Shown: positions 26,980 through 35,893, counted from the first letter of the stretch. The stretch: DNA of 64,000 nucleotides from Clostridia bacterium (GCA_017461945.1 JAFTSB010000024.1:120592-184591); one strand, 5' to 3'. Notes: generated by a model not told the origin, from the letters alone. Program-made: numbers and translations.

Positions 26980-27369
26980 ATGTTAGTATTGTTCCGTTGC
27001 AATGCCCGAAAGTACGCATATGATACCGTCAGCGGTTATTTAAGGACCTTGAGCGGCCTGGAGTTTCGTATGTTGGAGGCAATACAGCCCCCTCTGACAC
27101 CGCTTTGCCCCACCGCTTTACGTTATGAGTTAGCAAAATTTGATTCTGCTGATGTAGAAGAGGCCTACGACGAATTGTACGCGGCATTTCGCAAAGATCT
27201 GATCTTTGTGCCGGAAAGCGGCACGCTGACTCCCCCGACGGCGGATACCGAAACTGTAACCGCGGCCGTGCTGGCAGCCACAAAACGCTTGACCGCACCT
27301 GTCGCGGTAGGCAACGACCCCGAAGGCATTGCCACTACTATTCTAAAACAAAAAAACTTATATAAATAA
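26980..27369 (+). CDS. free-standing domain resembling the N-terminus of SCIFF peptide maturases
   Basis: This 129-residue protein has RKYAYDTVSGYLRTLSG, FRMLEAI, LRYELAKFD and VEEAYDELYAAFRKDLIFV. As I recall it, this order matches the leader-binding N-terminal domain of the radical SAM enzymes that modify SCIFF ranthipeptides (VLDVxSGxxHxxD..., EAYEEIxxLxxxGLLF). Those enzymes sit after yajC and TIGR04086 in many Clostridia. Here the radical SAM part and its CxxxCxxC motif are missing, and there is no six-cysteine peptide gene between 26953 and 26980. The last 45 residues (Ala/Thr-rich) match nothing I know. Start at 26980 with AGAGAGGTAAAA-ATG. It may be a remnant or a regulator. Homology is judged by eye. 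Confidence 0.5.
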   Translation: MLVLFRCNARKYAYDTVSGYLRTLSGLEFRMLEAIQPPLTPLCPTALRYELAKFDSADVEEAYDELYAAFRKDLIFVPESGTLTPPTADTETVTAAVLAATKRLTAPVAVGNDPEGIATTILKQKNLYK

Positions 27370-27390
27370 AAACATAAAGGAGATTTCAAA

Positions 27391-27684
27391 ATGATCGCAA
27401 CACTTGTATTTGTGGATGTGAAGCCCGAAAACGTAGAAGATTTCCGTAAGATCACCGTGTATAACCACGAGAATTCTCGCAAAGAACCCGGCAATGTCCG
27501 TTTTGACGTTCTGCAAAGTCGTGAGGATCCCACCAAATTTACTCTGTACGAGGTGTTTGAAAGCGAAGAGGCAGCAGCCTTTCATAAAACCACCGCGCAC
27601 TATCAGCTTTGGCGCGAAACCGTTGCCCCCTATATGGCCTCTCCCCGTAAGGCAATGCCCACTACTCCTGCCGCATTTGATTGA
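27391..27684 (+). CDS. LsrG-like antibiotic biosynthesis monooxygenase (ABM) domain protein
   Basis: This 97-residue protein closely resembles E. coli LsrG: GNVRFDVLQSREDPTKFTLY, then AAAFHKTTAHYQLWRE and SPRKAMP align with the LsrG segments GNLRFDVLQDPE, VAFHKTTPHY and GPRKK. LsrG isomerises the phosphorylated form of autoinducer-2. No other lsr gene is nearby, so the real substrate could be different within the ABM fold. Start with AAAGGAGATTTCAAA-ATG, 21 bases after the previous gene, so it is probably the last gene of the yajC operon. Confidence 0.8.
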   Translation: MIATLVFVDVKPENVEDFRKITVYNHENSRKEPGNVRFDVLQSREDPTKFTLYEVFESEEAAAFHKTTAHYQLWRETVAPYMASPRKAMPTTPAAFD

Positions 27685-27688
27685 TGAT

Positions 27689-27743
27689 AAAAAAGCCCCG
27701 TTGGTGTACCTGTCTGCGGCAGGTACACCAACGGGGCTTTTTT
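27689..27743. terminator. long perfect bidirectional terminator
   Basis: A stem of about 24 bp (A-run, then GCCCCGTTGGTGTACCTG and its exact complement) with a 7-base loop separates two convergent genes. It supplies T-runs on both strands and ends two bases before the stop codon of the minus-strand gene. Confidence 0.9.
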
Positions 27744-27744
27744 C

Positions 27745-28680
27745 TTATATTTTTTGTTTGACATCGTCAATGGTTGCTCGGATTCCCGTCTCAAAACTTG
27801 TAGACGGTTCAAAGCCGGTATCCTCGCGCAAGGATGCAATATCCGCCTCCAAATGCATGACCTGAAGCGGCCCATACGGAATGTCTCCAAGTCCCAGCGG
27901 AAGCTTGGGATCAATAACATTCCGAAGTGTCTTGATATATTGCTTCAAGGGCACGGCCTTTCCCCCTCCCAGGGGATAGGTTTTTCCACTCACACCTCGC
28001 TGCGCCATCAAGCGAAAGGCTCGGGCAGCATCCTCGGAATAAAGATAATCCCAAAGCTGAACACCTGCTGTCAAAGCAGGCTTTTCACCAGCCAAAAGTT
28101 GACGGATCACACTTGAAACCATGCTTCCTGCGCCGTCACCTGGTCCGTATACACTCAAGATCCGGGCCCAAATGTGATCCATACCCAAGGATTCACACTC
28201 AATTCGACTCATACGGCCCGCGCACAGCTTTGCAATTCCGTATCCATTCTCCGGGAAACAAGGGGTGTCGGGCTTTAAAACCCCTTCTACTCTGCCGTAT
28301 TCGGCTTGACTGCCGGCACCAATAAACACTTTGCAGCCCAGAGCGTGCGCCGCACGCACTGCGTCGATGGTATACTTGACATTATCGATTTGGGCAGGCA
28401 TGTCGTTTCTCCCCGCCCCAGTGGTTTTTGCCCACGCCAGATGATAGAAAGCATCCGCACCTTTAGAAATGATGGCGGGCAGTTCACACATTTTGCTGAT
28501 GTCACAGTATACCACCGTAATCAAAGGATGCTTGGGGATAGCGGAAAGTCGCGCCGAATCGGGACGGCATACCGCATACACCCGAATACCATGGGTAGCA
28601 AGTTCACGGCATATGGCTGTTCCCACAGCACCGGTAGGGCCTGTTATCACGGCAGATCTGATCTGTCTTTCCATCATCAT
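27745..28680 (-). CDS. NAD(P)-dependent sugar epimerase/dehydratase (extended SDR)
   Basis: This 311-residue protein has the SDR nucleotide-binding loop TGPTGAVGTAI, the second signature FYHLAW, an active-site set with SQAEYG...Y-GIAK (YxxxK as YGIAK) and the RILSVYGPGDG motif seen in sugar-nucleotide enzymes. It probably reduces or epimerises a nucleotide sugar. It overlaps the upstream ThDP enzyme gene by four bases (ATGA). Three consecutive ATG codons occur, and the third (28674) is best spaced from GACGAGGA. The substrate cannot be read from the sequence. Confidence 0.8.
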   Translation of the reverse strand: MMMERQIRSAVITGPTGAVGTAICRELATHGIRVYAVCRPDSARLSAIPKHPLITVVYCDISKMCELPAIISKGADAFYHLAWAKTTGAGRNDMPAQIDNVKYTIDAVRAAHALGCKVFIGAGSQAEYGRVEGVLKPDTPCFPENGYGIAKLCAGRMSRIECESLGMDHIWARILSVYGPGDGAGSMVSSVIRQLLAGEKPALTAGVQLWDYLYSEDAARAFRLMAQRGVSGKTYPLGGGKAVPLKQYIKTLRNVIDPKLPLGLGDIPYGPLQVMHLEADIASLREDTGFEPSTSFETGIRATIDDVKQKI

Positions 28681-30509
28681 TCCTCGTCAATCATAGGGAC
28701 AAACATCTGTGCTGCCAGCTCTTCGCGAGGCAGGAACGGAGCAAGATCCTCCAAAGGAGGAGAAACCAACGTTCCGTCAGGCAAGCGCTTGGTGCTGCTC
28801 TTGGGCTCCCAAACCTGGGCTGTATCCGTAAAGATCTCACAGAATACAGGCCCGTCCGTGGCCAGTACTTCATCCACGACCTGTTTCATTTCAGCATTGC
28901 TGTGAGCAGCAAAATAGGGATAGCCAAAAGCCTTGGCCAATAGCTCGAATTTCGGGAAGGAAAGGTCACCGGATTCTTCGCCGATGCCCACCTTGCAATG
29001 ATTGCTGAACAGATTTGTCTGGGTAATACGAATGGAGTGATAGCCATTATTGTTGATCAAAAAAATCTTAATCGGCAAGCGGTTGGTCAGAATAGTCTGC
29101 AGCTCCTGCAGATTCATCATAATAGAGCCGTCACCCTCCAAGCAGATGGTGGTTCTTCTTCCGCCGCCGACACAAGTACCGATCGCTGCAGGGAGACCAT
29201 AACCCATACTGGCAACAGCGCTATTATTGGCCATGCGGCTTCCCTTTTGGATCACGTACGCCTGATTGCCAACCACACAACAGGCACCGTTAGAAACAGC
29301 GGTTAAGCTGTTTTCAGGCAAGCGGCTGCTTAAATAGCGCACAAAGGCATACACATTAGCCGTAGTGCCATTTTCTTCCCATTGACGAGGCAGCACTGCG
29401 GGATAATCGCGCTTCCACCGACGGCAGGTCTCGTTCCACTCGTCCTCTTTGTGAACGGTGGCGGTGGCCGCTGCATCCAGCTTTGTTAAAAAATCCTTGG
29501 CATCGGCCCAAACCGGCATTTCCACGTGCAAGGTGGGCTTTTTCAGCTCGGCTTGATCAATATCCACCATAATAACCTCAGCCGCACGCGCCCATGTTTT
29601 CCAGTTGTATCCCACCTGACGGATCGAAATTCTGGTGCCAATGGCCAAAATCAGATCGGCATTTTGAATGGCCCAGTTTCCGGGACGGTCGCCCATATTG
29701 CCGGCACGGCCACAATAAAGCGGATGCTCATCCTCAATCAGATCCACAGCATTCCAATAGGTCACAACCGGAATATTCAGCTTTTCCATAGCAGAGCGGA
29801 ACGCTTGGTATCCACCGGACAAACGAATGCCGTATCCGGCGTGAAGCACGGGACGTTTGGCGGTACGGATCTTCTCCAAAACCGTCTGGATCACCTCGTC
29901 AGAGACAGCGGGCGGCAGCTTGGCATCGTCCTCGGCAGGGTCATACCCTTCCAGCTCATCGGTTTCGATATAACCACCTTGAAAATTAACGGGAATATCA
30001 ATCCATACAGGACCGGGACGGCCAGTGGTGGCCAAATGCCACCCCTTTTCCAAAGCATAGCGGATCTGCTTGGGATCCTCAATCATAACGGCATATTTGG
30101 TCATAGGGGTCACGGATTTGACAATATCATATTCCTGATCACCCATAGCGCGCAAAGGCTGCTCCGTATATTGCAACGCATAGCGTGCAGTCGTATCATA
30201 TCTTACCTGACCACTGATCACAAACATGGGGATCGAATCCAGCCATCCGCCAAGGACACCCGTCAAGGCATTGGTGCCACCAGGGCCAGTCGTTACGCAA
30301 AGAGCAGCAATCTTATTTTCCAGACGTGCATAGGCCTCTGCGGCAATAGCACAAGCCTGCTCATGATGATTATAGGTTACGGTCAAGCTGTCGTGATGAC
30401 CAAGAGCATCGTTGAGATGCATTGCGCCACCGCCAACAACAGAAAAAACATCGGTTACTCCTTTTTGTGCCAAAAAATCAGCTACATAATCAGCCAGTCT
30501 TTGTTTCAT
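28677..30509 (-). CDS. thiamine-diphosphate enzyme, acetolactate synthase-like (YerE type)
   Basis: This 610-residue enzyme has the catalytic glutamate in YNHHEQACAIAAEAYAR, TTGPGGTNALTGVLGGWLDS, and the ThDP motif GDGSIMMNLQELQTI...INNNGYHSI. The GYHSIRITQTNLFSNH segment is typical of relatives in polysaccharide clusters, such as YerE, which adds an acetyl group from pyruvate to a keto-sugar, rather than of IlvB. No ilvN-type regulatory subunit follows; a sugar-type SDR does, by ATGA overlap. Start at MKQRLADY with GGGAGGACTTT-ATG. Branched-sugar synthesis is an inference from this pair. Confidence 0.78.
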   Translation of the reverse strand: MKQRLADYVADFLAQKGVTDVFSVVGGGAMHLNDALGHHDSLTVTYNHHEQACAIAAEAYARLENKIAALCVTTGPGGTNALTGVLGGWLDSIPMFVISGQVRYDTTARYALQYTEQPLRAMGDQEYDIVKSVTPMTKYAVMIEDPKQIRYALEKGWHLATTGRPGPVWIDIPVNFQGGYIETDELEGYDPAEDDAKLPPAVSDEVIQTVLEKIRTAKRPVLHAGYGIRLSGGYQAFRSAMEKLNIPVVTYWNAVDLIEDEHPLYCGRAGNMGDRPGNWAIQNADLILAIGTRISIRQVGYNWKTWARAAEVIMVDIDQAELKKPTLHVEMPVWADAKDFLTKLDAAATATVHKEDEWNETCRRWKRDYPAVLPRQWEENGTTANVYAFVRYLSSRLPENSLTAVSNGACCVVGNQAYVIQKGSRMANNSAVASMGYGLPAAIGTCVGGGRRTTICLEGDGSIMMNLQELQTILTNRLPIKIFLINNNGYHSIRITQTNLFSNHCKVGIGEESGDLSFPKFELLAKAFGYPYFAAHSNAEMKQVVDEVLATDGPVFCEIFTDTAQVWEPKSSTKRLPDGTLVSPPLEDLAPFLPREELAAQMFVPMIDEE

Positions 30510-30538
30510 AAAGTCCTCCCACATATTGGAATTGATTT

Positions 30539-30567
30539 ATTATACCACATTCTCCACAATAAATCAA
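30539..30567 (-). promoter_or_regulatory. promoter of the ThDP enzyme-SDR operon
   Basis: On the minus strand TTGATT (30562-30567), a 17-base spacer ending TGG (extended -10) and TATAAT (30539-30544) lie 29 bases before the start. Confidence 0.72.
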
Positions 30568-30632
30568 GCCTTAATATTTTCCCCCATTTTTTGCCCATGC
30601 ACGTTTTTAAAGTTTTTTTACCCAAAAACATA

Positions 30633-30661
30633 TTTACATTGCACAAACAAAAAGGTATAAT
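30633..30661 (+). promoter_or_regulatory. promoter of the DUF4091 gene
   Basis: TTTACA (30633-30638), a 17-base spacer and TATAAT (30656-30661) lie 29 bases before the start codon and point away from the ThDP enzyme promoter. Confidence 0.75.
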
Positions 30662-30690
30662 GAAATCAATCATCAAGAGGAGGTCTCATT

Positions 30691-32334
30691 ATGAATTTCA
30701 AAATTGTCTCTTCCTTGTGCAAGGCACGCTTGACCGATAAGGCGGCCTACTTCTCCACTTTGGGAAATACAACTGCTCTTTTAGGTGACCGTCTGTTTTT
30801 CTCAGCTGTTTGCGATACGATGAATCTGACAGAAAAAAGAGGCGTGCGGACCGAAATGCGTATCACCTCTGATCTGTCCCCCTACATCAAAGTCTATCAG
30901 GTCGAAAACGTCCCCGTTCGCTTGCCCCATTATCCCGACTCCTTTGACGGAGATTACATCGGCCACGAGCCCGGGCTGTATCCCGATCTCCTGCGTCCGA
31001 TCCAGCGTAACACCTTCTATTTAATGCAAAACTGCTGCACGCAGCTGTATTTTGAGTTGAACGTCCCCAAGAATATGGAGCCCGGCTCTTACACCGTGAC
31101 AATTGAGCTATTTCCTCAAAACATAGAAGAAACGCTGTCCGCCTCTCTCCAAATCGATATTCTCCCCGCCGTAATCCCGGAGCAAAGCCTTACCTATACG
31201 CAATGGTTCCACTACGATTGCCTCGCCACTCATTACGGCGTGGAAATCTTTTCTGAGCGGCACTGGGAGATCATAGAAAACTTTGTAAAAACAGCAGTCA
31301 AAACCGGCATTACCGCTCTGCTGACGCCCATTTTTACACCGCCGCTGGATACCGAAATCGGGGGTGAGCGTCCCACGGTTCAGTTGGTCGATATTACAGT
31401 CGAAAATGGGAAGTACATTTTTGGCTTTGACAAGCTGAAACGCTTTTGCGAAATGTGTCACCGTTGTGGCATGCCTCAACTGGAGATTGCTCATTTCTTC
31501 ACGCAATGGGGCGCAGAGCACGCCCCCAAGATCATGGCCACGATGAATGGTGAATATCGCCGCATCTTTGGATGGGACACCGACGCAGCAGGCACTTCAT
31601 ACGTCGCATTTTTGCACGAATTTATCCCTGCTGTTCGCCAAAAGCTGGATGAATTTGGCTATCAGGACAAATACTTTTTCCACATTTCTGATGAACCCAA
31701 CACCAAGCATTTGAAAAGCTATAAGGCCGCCAAGGAGGCCATCTGGCCCTTGATTTGCGATCGACCCGTTCGCGATGCTCTTTCTCACTTTGAATTTTAT
31801 GAAGAAGGTATTGTGAGAGACCCCATCCCCTCTGTAAAAAGCGCTGACACCTTTGTGGAAAACTGCGTGCCAGATCTGTGGGTCTACTATTGCTGCTCGC
31901 CCGGTTCAATTTGTTCAAACCGTTTCATCGCTATGAGTGGAAACCGCGCCCGTATCATTGGCGCACAAATGTTCCACGCCGGCGTTACCGGCTTTTTGCA
32001 CTGGGGCTATAATTTCTATTATAGCCGTCACTCCTATATTCCGATCGACCCCTACACCAATACCGACGGCGATTATTTTGTGCCTGCGGGAGACACCTTT
32101 ACCGTATACCCCTCGCCTGACGGAACAGCATTGCAATCCCTGCGATCTGCCCTGTTTGAGCAAGCCATTTTTGATATGCGCGCTATGGCATTGGCCGAAG
32201 AAAAAATGGGGCGCGCGGCTGTTTCGTCGGAAATAGAAGCGGCCGGAATAAACAGCTTTAAAACCTATTCCAAGGATCCCGAAAAGATCCTTTCCCTGCG
32301 CGATCGCATCAATCATATGGCCGCAGGCGTTTGA
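30691..32334 (+). CDS. DUF4091-type putative glycoside hydrolase
   Basis: This 547-residue protein has no signal peptide. A beta-rich N-terminal half (MEPGSYTVTIELFPQ) is followed by a TIM-barrel-like region with YTQWFHYDCLATHYGV, FFHISDEPNTKHLKSY, LWVYYCCSPG, GFLHWGYNFYYSRHSY and GDTFTVYPSPDG, all typical of DUF4091. Acidic residues in HISDEPN could be catalytic. It is predicted to act on oligosaccharides in the cytoplasm. Ribosome site AAGAGGAGGTCTCATT-ATG. It is a single gene with its own promoter and a shared terminator. Confidence 0.8.
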   Translation: MNFKIVSSLCKARLTDKAAYFSTLGNTTALLGDRLFFSAVCDTMNLTEKRGVRTEMRITSDLSPYIKVYQVENVPVRLPHYPDSFDGDYIGHEPGLYPDLLRPIQRNTFYLMQNCCTQLYFELNVPKNMEPGSYTVTIELFPQNIEETLSASLQIDILPAVIPEQSLTYTQWFHYDCLATHYGVEIFSERHWEIIENFVKTAVKTGITALLTPIFTPPLDTEIGGERPTVQLVDITVENGKYIFGFDKLKRFCEMCHRCGMPQLEIAHFFTQWGAEHAPKIMATMNGEYRRIFGWDTDAAGTSYVAFLHEFIPAVRQKLDEFGYQDKYFFHISDEPNTKHLKSYKAAKEAIWPLICDRPVRDALSHFEFYEEGIVRDPIPSVKSADTFVENCVPDLWVYYCCSPGSICSNRFIAMSGNRARIIGAQMFHAGVTGFLHWGYNFYYSRHSYIPIDPYTNTDGDYFVPAGDTFTVYPSPDGTALQSLRSALFEQAIFDMRAMALAEEKMGRAAVSSEIEAAGINSFKTYSKDPEKILSLRDRINHMAAGV

Positions 32335-32369
32335 AATCGCCGCCCGAGCATTATCGCATTTTTTTCACA

Positions 32370-32407
32370 ATCAAAAAGCGGAGAATTAAACTTCTCCGCT
32401 TTTTGAT
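32370..32407. terminator. bidirectional terminator between the DUF4091 gene and murA
   Basis: A 16-bp stem (ATCAAAAAGCGGAGAA and its complement) with a 6-base loop ends directly before the murA stop codon at 32408. T-runs are present on both strands. Confidence 0.88.
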
Positions 32408-33667
32408 TTATATCACACTCACCTCTGCGCCAATTCCGCGCAGCTTTTGTTCCAAATGCTCGTACCCCCTCCCTACGGTTGCAGCATTGCAAATCTCGCT
32501 TTCCCCTTTTGTGGCCAGCGCTGCCAGCAGCAATGCCGCACCACCCCGCAGGTCTGGGGAAGTTACGCACGCCGCATGTAACGTTGTGGGCGTAATTTTT
32601 AAGGTGCGATTTTCCGCTATCAAAGATGCCCCCATTTGCTTCAATTCTTCAACATATCGGAATCGGGAATCGAACACGTTTTCGGTAACACTCCCACCAC
32701 CCGACGCCCTTGGACCAAGGGCCATCAAGGCTGCGATTTGCGGATGCAGGTCGGTTGGAAAATCCGGATAGGGTGCCGTAACCACATTTGTGCAGCGGTA
32801 TCCATCAAAAGCCGAGGCTGTGACACTTTCCCGATCGGTCTCCACCGTAATCCCCATACGGCGCAATGTATGAATCAACGCCGATAAATGCTTTGGATCA
32901 ACGCCTCTGACGCGCACCGGACCACCACAGGCTGCCCCCATACACAGATATGTGCCTGCCTCAATCATATCAGGAATCATACGGTAGTGTGTTCCACAAA
33001 GCTTACCACCTTTGATGCGAATTGTATCCGTCCCCACCCCCTCGATTTCCGCCCCCGCCCGTTGTAAAAAATCAGCCAATGCAGAAACGTGAGGCTCCGC
33101 AGCAGCGTTCTCGATAATACTTTCCTCCGGTAAGACCGCCGCGGCGATCATCAAATTGGCAGTAGCTCCGACCGATGGCATGGCTAATACGATCCGTGCA
33201 GCATGCAATCCCTCCGGTGGCGCGGTAATGATCACGCGATCACCAATGCAAGTGGAAGCAGCACCCATCATAGAAAAGCCCATTAAATGCTGATCAATAG
33301 GCCTTGCGCCAAAATCGCACCCCCCTGCCCCTAAGAGCTCAGCTCTCCCAAAACGTGCCAGCATCGCGCCCAAAAGATACGTAGATCCACGAATAGCGGA
33401 TGTCAATGTGTGGGGAGGGCTGCCCGCCCTCACGGTGCTATAATCCACGCGCACATCGCCTCCCTGTAAAAAGCGGATGCGCGCCCCAAGACATTTGAGT
33501 ATCTCCAAGGTGCGTAACACGTCGCTGACGCGAGGTAAACGTGAGAACACACAGCAACCGCCGGTCACGATTCCACCGAATAAAATTGGCAAAGAGGCGT
33601 TTTTACTACCGCCGATCATCACCTCACCCGACAAACGCCGCCCTCCATTGACTATGATCTTTTCCAT
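32408..33667 (-). CDS. murA: UDP-N-acetylglucosamine 1-carboxyvinyltransferase
   Basis: This 419-residue protein is full length for MurA, the first committed step of peptidoglycan synthesis, which transfers enolpyruvate from PEP to UDP-GlcNAc. Conserved parts are GGSKNASLPIL, the active-site loop GAGGCDFGARPIDQHLMG with the catalytic cysteine (target of fosfomycin), and YPDFPTDLHPQIAALMALG. It stands alone with no mur neighbours, so a second murA copy elsewhere is possible. The region upstream (33668-33738) shows no clear promoter by eye. Confidence 0.95.
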   Translation of the reverse strand: MEKIIVNGGRRLSGEVMIGGSKNASLPILFGGIVTGGCCVFSRLPRVSDVLRTLEILKCLGARIRFLQGGDVRVDYSTVRAGSPPHTLTSAIRGSTYLLGAMLARFGRAELLGAGGCDFGARPIDQHLMGFSMMGAASTCIGDRVIITAPPEGLHAARIVLAMPSVGATANLMIAAAVLPEESIIENAAAEPHVSALADFLQRAGAEIEGVGTDTIRIKGGKLCGTHYRMIPDMIEAGTYLCMGAACGGPVRVRGVDPKHLSALIHTLRRMGITVETDRESVTASAFDGYRCTNVVTAPYPDFPTDLHPQIAALMALGPRASGGGSVTENVFDSRFRYVEELKQMGASLIAENRTLKITPTTLHAACVTSPDLRGGAALLLAALATKGESEICNAATVGRGYEHLEQKLRGIGAEVSVI

Positions 33668-33735
33668 ACCCCGCCCTCCGTTCGATCGTGATCCTTCTAA
33701 AGTAGTATATTCAGTAAACAGAAAACCGGTTCGTC

Positions 33736-33784
33736 AAAAAAACAGCCGCCGTTTGCCGATTTTTCGGCAGGCGGTGGCTGTTTT
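33736..33784 (-). terminator. terminator of the rluA-DUF3810 operon
   Basis: A 21-bp stem including three G-U pairs, with a TTTT loop (left arm 33739-33759, right arm 33764-33784), is followed by a T-run on the minus strand. It overlaps the DUF3810 stop codon. Confidence 0.85.
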
Positions 33785-34907
33785 ATGATTGGGAAGCTTG
33801 GCGATGATAGGCCACCGCAAGCTCGACGACCAAGCCATAGGAGGCAGAGCCTGCTTTGTTGCCGTGTAGCTTCAAGTAGGTATCATTCACCGCATTAGAA
33901 ACGTCTGCCGCAAGCGAATCACGATAAGCATCAAAGAACGCCGAATAAGCGCGAAGCTCGCCCTTTACACGCCCATCCAATAACCCCATCACCTCTGCAA
34001 AATGCTCTTCATTCACGCTATACAGTGCATTGCCCACGTATTCAAAAAGGTTAAGATATCCACTATAACGAATATAGGGATCGTCAGAACCCTTTGTCAC
34101 CAGAAAGGCAATAAAATTCGCTTCATTTTCACGCGCAATACCGCGTTGATGCGCCAATTCATGCGCCGTTGTATACGGTATTGTATAATCCGGAAAGGCA
34201 ACATTGATATTTGCCTCGCCGGTGAAGTAGGAGTACACCCCCGTGACGTGTGTATAGGACATCCATTTGCTTGCCAGCACGGGCTTTACACGGCTGTTTA
34301 ACCTTTGGATAAACGGGTAAGAATGGCAAACCGGCTCATACGCATCAAGAAGTAGCCGATTCATTTCTGCTATATCGTAAGGCATAACGGAAAATCCATC
34401 TTCTCCAAATTTCACTTCATTCGCCGTCAGATTCACCTGTTCGACTAACCAAAGGGCTGTCTGATACAGCTCCTCTTGCTCGATATTCTCGGCAGAAAGA
34501 GCAAGACGCTTATCCAAAGAGTCGGTGTGATATCCCACGCCAAAGCCAAAAGCGAATACAGAAAAAAATAAACTGAAAACCGAAAGTATACTCCCCAGAA
34601 AAGCAAATACTGCTTTCCACGTGCCGCAATGATATCGATATGCCACAACGACCACGGCAACAATGATCAGGGGAATACAATAAATCAGCATTTCCGCTAA
34701 CGAAAACGGAATCCACGATGTGATATGCGCCAACAACGCTCGCAAGGCCGCGCCCAAAGTACTGTTATACCAATTGGCAAAGGTTGGGCTGAATACTGCT
34801 ATCAAATATACGATCAGTCCAAGGGCGGCAATGCCAAGCAGCACATAAAAATAAAGGGGCAACTTCTCATAATTCTTTACCCGTTTGCCCACATTCGCTC
34901 TTCGCAA
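33783..34907 (-). CDS. DUF3810 membrane protein with a zinc-protease motif
   Basis: This 374-residue protein has three N-terminal transmembrane segments (YVLLGIAALGLIVYLIAVF, MLIYCIPLIIVAVVVVAY, FLGSILSVFSLFFSVFAFGF) followed by a large domain with TTAHELAHQRGIARENEANF. That is an HExxH zinc motif with a downstream glutamate in ExEAN. This layout is DUF3810. The substrate is unknown. The start is a TTG at 34907 behind GGAGGCGGTG and overlaps the 3' end of rluA by 41 bases, so the two are co-transcribed. Confidence 0.85.
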   Translation of the reverse strand: MRRANVGKRVKNYEKLPLYFYVLLGIAALGLIVYLIAVFSPTFANWYNSTLGAALRALLAHITSWIPFSLAEMLIYCIPLIIVAVVVVAYRYHCGTWKAVFAFLGSILSVFSLFFSVFAFGFGVGYHTDSLDKRLALSAENIEQEELYQTALWLVEQVNLTANEVKFGEDGFSVMPYDIAEMNRLLLDAYEPVCHSYPFIQRLNSRVKPVLASKWMSYTHVTGVYSYFTGEANINVAFPDYTIPYTTAHELAHQRGIARENEANFIAFLVTKGSDDPYIRYSGYLNLFEYVGNALYSVNEEHFAEVMGLLDGRVKGELRAYSAFFDAYRDSLAADVSNAVNDTYLKLHGNKAGSASYGLVVELAVAYHRQASQS

Positions 34908-35802
34908 GCAACACCGCCTCCCTTCCCAATTCTTCTATTTTATCCATCATATCCTGCGGTAAGAGGGCCCGAACAATAACCTGCCCCTCCCCCTTGGATG
35001 CAGGAAATTTTAAACAAGCGGCATGCAGGGCATGTCGTGCCATTCCGGCTCCGGTTCCATAAAGCTCATCTCCAAGTAACGGGTGACCAATATGAGCCAT
35101 ATGTACGCGTAGCTGGTGAGTACGTCCTGTATGAGGAATCAATTTCACTAACGAAAATTCCTCCCCTGCTACAATAGGTACCACCTCACTCACGGCGCGT
35201 TCCCCCTCCTTCACAGCGCAGATCTCGCGAAAGATAATGCTCTCCTCACGGCGCCGTATGCCGGTTTCGATCCGTTGTGGCTGCAGCAGTTTGCCTTGAA
35301 CCAATGCAAGATAGCTTTTTTGTATTTCGCCACGTGCCATAGAAGCAGATAAAGCGGCCGCAGATAGCGCGTGTCTTGCAACCAAGACCACACCGGTGGT
35401 ATTACGATCCAAGCGGTTGATAAAGCGCGGCCGAAACGGAACACCATCCTTCGCAAAAAGCGCAGCAAGACCGTTGGCCAGCGTATCCTCAAAATGTCCG
35501 TGGGAGGGGTGCGTTGGCATATTGGCGGCCTTGTTGACAACCAGATAATCCTCTGTTTGTGCTATGACGCAAACCGGCAAATCGCGCGGTACCACGACCG
35601 AGGCACCGGGGGCATCCTCAATGGCCAGCTCCAGCACGTCACCACTGTAAACGACAGCACGCACCGTAACATGCGTCCCATTGAGCAGGATTCCTCGCTC
35701 GTCTCGCTTTAAGCGAGAAAGGAGCGCCGAAGACACGCCAATCTCGCGCAGATAATCGCGCAACAGCTTTCCTTGTTCAGAAGTATTTACAACAAAACGC
35801 AT
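34867..35802 (-). CDS. RluA-family RNA pseudouridine synthase
   Basis: This 311-residue protein has an S4-like N-terminal domain (LLRDYLREIGVSSALLSRLKR) and the RluA catalytic block FINRLDRNTTGVVLVAR with the essential aspartate. HTGRTHQLRVHMAHIGHPLLGDELYG follows in two parts. It converts uridine to pseudouridine in rRNA or tRNA, but the exact site (RluC or RluD class) cannot be told. Start at MRFVVNT behind AAAGGGGTGAGAAG. First gene of a two-gene operon with DUF3810. Confidence 0.92.
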   Translation of the reverse strand: MRFVVNTSEQGKLLRDYLREIGVSSALLSRLKRDERGILLNGTHVTVRAVVYSGDVLELAIEDAPGASVVVPRDLPVCVIAQTEDYLVVNKAANMPTHPSHGHFEDTLANGLAALFAKDGVPFRPRFINRLDRNTTGVVLVARHALSAAALSASMARGEIQKSYLALVQGKLLQPQRIETGIRRREESIIFREICAVKEGERAVSEVVPIVAGEEFSLVKLIPHTGRTHQLRVHMAHIGHPLLGDELYGTGAGMARHALHAACLKFPASKGEGQVIVRALLPQDMMDKIEELGREAVLLAKSECGQTGKEL

Positions 35803-35834
35803 CTTCTCACCCCTTTCGATATCATGATGAAAAT

Positions 35835-35863
35835 AGTATATCACAAATATGCGCTTATTACAA
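35835..35863 (-). promoter_or_regulatory. promoter of rluA
   Basis: TTGTAA (35858-35863), a 17-base spacer ending TGA (extended -10) and TATACT (35835-35840) on the minus strand lie 32 bases upstream of the start. Confidence 0.68.
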
Positions 35864-35865
35864 GG

Positions 35866-35893
35866 AAAAACGGGATCCGTCGATCCCGTTTTT
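35866..35893 (-). terminator. terminator of the htrA-response regulator-kinase operon
   Basis: AAAAACGGGATC/GATCCCGTTTTT forms a 12-bp stem with a 4-base loop, starting four bases after the kinase stop codon. Confidence 0.88.
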
